From Eustoma russellianum (Eukaryota; Streptophyta; Magnoliopsida; Gentianales; Gentianaceae): 64,000 bases of DNA. Both the position numbers and the translations under genes were made by a program. This document shows, one piece after another, positions 62,579-64,000 of this stretch. The stretch spans positions 22,531,440 to 22,595,439 of the forward strand of contig AP025075.1 of NCBI GenBank assembly GCA_036186865.1. Direction: 5' to 3'. A model generated the notes under the pieces. The model did no database searches, was not told the origin of the DNA, and was given only the letters and a program-made list of their open reading frames with translations. Within the stretch, counting starts at the first letter, position 1. The number at the start of each line of letters is the position of its first letter.

Positions 62579-64000
62579 GGACAAGTGCAGGGTCTGTGGG
62601 ACACGCAGGTGGAGAACGAACAAAAGAAACCGGAACGTGCCAAGAAAGCAATTCTACTATTTACCTCTCGCCCCTAGACTGCAGAGGCTCTACGCATCCG
62701 GTGCCACAGCTAGCCAGATGAGGTGGCACGCGGAGCACTACACGAAAGACGGTGAGATGTGCCATCCATCTGACGGCGAAGCTTGGAGGACGTTCGATGC
62801 AACACATCCGGGTTTTTCGTCGGAGACAAGGAACGTTAGGTTGGGTTTATGCACCGACGGGTTCAACCCGTTCGGACAGTCGGGAGAGCAGTATTCGTCG
62901 TGGCCTGTAATCGTGACGCCGTACAATCTACCGCCTTGGATGTGCATGAAGAAGCCGTACATGTTCTTGACTGTGATCGCACCGGGGCCTAGGAATCCGA
63001 AACAGAAGATCGACCTATACCTGCAGCCATTGATACATGAGCTGAAGTGGTTGTGGGAGTTTGGCATGGAGACGTTCGATGTATCGACCAAACAAAACTT
63101 CCAGCTACGCGCTGTGCTGATGTGGACCATCAGCGACTTTCCGGCTTATTCTATGTTGTCAGGGTGGAGCACAGCGGGGAAATACGCTTGCCCTTGCTGC
63201 ATGAAGCAAGCGAAGACGATGTCCTTGAAACATGGACGTTAGATTTGCTGGTTCGACAGCCATAGGAAGTTCCTGCCCAGACGTGATTTGTACAGAAAGA
63301 GCGTGACGGCGTTCATGCCTGGCATCGTCGAGAAGGACCCAAAGCCCAAGCTTCTCACGGGTGCGGAGGTGTTGGAGGAGATAGACAGTTGTGGATTCGT
63401 GGGGGTCGCCGATGATCCGGACGGCAGCCACAACACATACCTGGCCCGTGACTGTATCGGTTGGAAGAAGAGAAGCATATTCTGGGAGCTTCCGTATTGG
63501 AAGAGCAATATGATCCGACACAACCTGGATGTCATGCATATTGAGAAGAACGTGTTTGACAACATTTTCAATACGATGCTGAATGTGCCTGGAAAAACAA
63601 AAGACAATCTGATGGCACGACTTGATATGCGGGACCTCAATATGCGACCGGAGCTGCATCCCGTTGGCACATCCTACATGCCGAAGTCCTCTTACACGCT
63701 GAATGCGGAGCAGGTCAGTGCGTTGTTAGCGTGGCTGAGGACGGCTAGATTTCCTGACGACCATGTTTCGAACCTGTCAAAGAACATCGACGTGAATAAA
63801 TGCAGTTTGCACGGGATGAAGAGCCACGACTGTCACGTGTTCATGCAACGATTGATTCCCATTGCATTTCGCGAGCTGCTTCCAACCAATGTATGGGAAG
63901 CACTTACCGAGATGAGTATGTTCTTCAGATGTCTTACATCCACGAGACTTAGGGCGGATGATATGTCAAGGCTGGTGGGCGAAATCCCATTGATCATTCG
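62505..64000 (+). pseudogene. TNP2-like CACTA transposase core, one stop, runs off the window
   Basis: From 62505 the frame gives KCRVCGTRRWR (zinc site), LAPRLQRLY, SRNVRLGLCTDGFNPFG-like sequence (TRNVRLGLCTDGFNPFGQSG), YNLPPWMCMK, ISDFPAYSMLSGWSTAGKYA and CPCC. A TAG at 63240-63242 interrupts it. The same frame then stays open for 252 more codons to the window end (ICWFDSHRKFLP, LPYWKSNMIRHNLDVMHIEK, NMRPELHPVG, LTEMSMFFRCLTS), again TNP2-like. One point mutation therefore separates two intact halves. Confidence 0.9.

Larger units (their letters stand above)
59200..64000 (+). mobile_element. En/Spm (CACTA) transposon, left part, continues beyond window
   Basis: CACCACAAAAAGATTTTC at 59200 resembles the CACTACAAAAA-type terminus. 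Dense subterminal motifs follow (GCGACGA, CGTCGGTA, CGTCGCTA in both orientations, 59220-60560 and 61200-61630). A transposase-associated domain and a TNP2-like transposase follow on the plus strand. The other terminus is outside the window, so TIR and the 3-bp TSD cannot be confirmed. Confidence 0.8.

Overview
The window is AT-rich nuclear DNA from a flowering plant, probably a eudicot, although nothing here fixes the species. Almost everything is transposable element, much of it nested. I see one convincing ordinary host gene, a LEA_2/NDR1-HIN1-like (NHL) membrane protein at 12957-13862 on the minus strand.

Layout, left to right. 1-3673: relics, including a CGATCGAT-rich patch (240-560), a decayed LINE (850-2560) and a SINE-like scrap. 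3679-11735: complete but degenerate Ty1/Copia element A (TSD ATCTT), inserted into a foldback MITE. 11912-16600: a SINE, the NHL gene, a 5'-truncated LINE with an exact 16-bp target duplication (14416-16206) and a hairpin MITE. 16600-20430: relics without recognisable genes. 20430-27120: minus-strand LINE E with a (TA)n tail, split by a 4.0-kb hAT element (20818-24839, 8-bp TSD) whose transposase is intact apart from one homopolymer frameshift. 27200-37930: plus-strand LINE pieces (F) split by a 3-kb unidentified insert and by minus-strand Copia element D (31220-37345, TSD ATATC). 37930-39262: SINE, duplicated exon-like relic and LTR-like scrap.

39268-58882 is a Russian-doll locus. Minus-strand Copia element G (TSD GTTAG) was hit by sirevirus-like Copia element B (41721-51452; both LTRs 1337 bp and apparently identical; TSD TTTCT). 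It was also hit by what looks like a solo Ty3/Gypsy LTR, C (51601-55822; TSD TGCAC). C was then hit by a small Pack-MULE (53467-54874; 115-bp TIRs, exact 10-bp TSD). The Pack-MULE carries a 176-codon ORF fusing half of a GT-2 trihelix domain to almost all of ribosomal protein S29. 59200-64000: left part of an En/Spm (CACTA) element with GCGACG/CGTCGG subterminal repeats, a diverged tandem pair of small minus-strand pseudogenes and a TNP2-like transposase that runs off the window.

The strongest leads are these: the chimeric Pack-MULE ORF; the extra 418-aa ORF at the 3' end of element B, which has its own palindrome array and TATA-like box upstream; palindromic TCGATCGATCGA arrays shared by unrelated Copia families; the LTR-encoded hydrophobic extension and missing PBS of element D; and a LINE family whose 3' end keeps a hairpin by compensatory change. 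All calls were made by reading the sequence; no database search was run.
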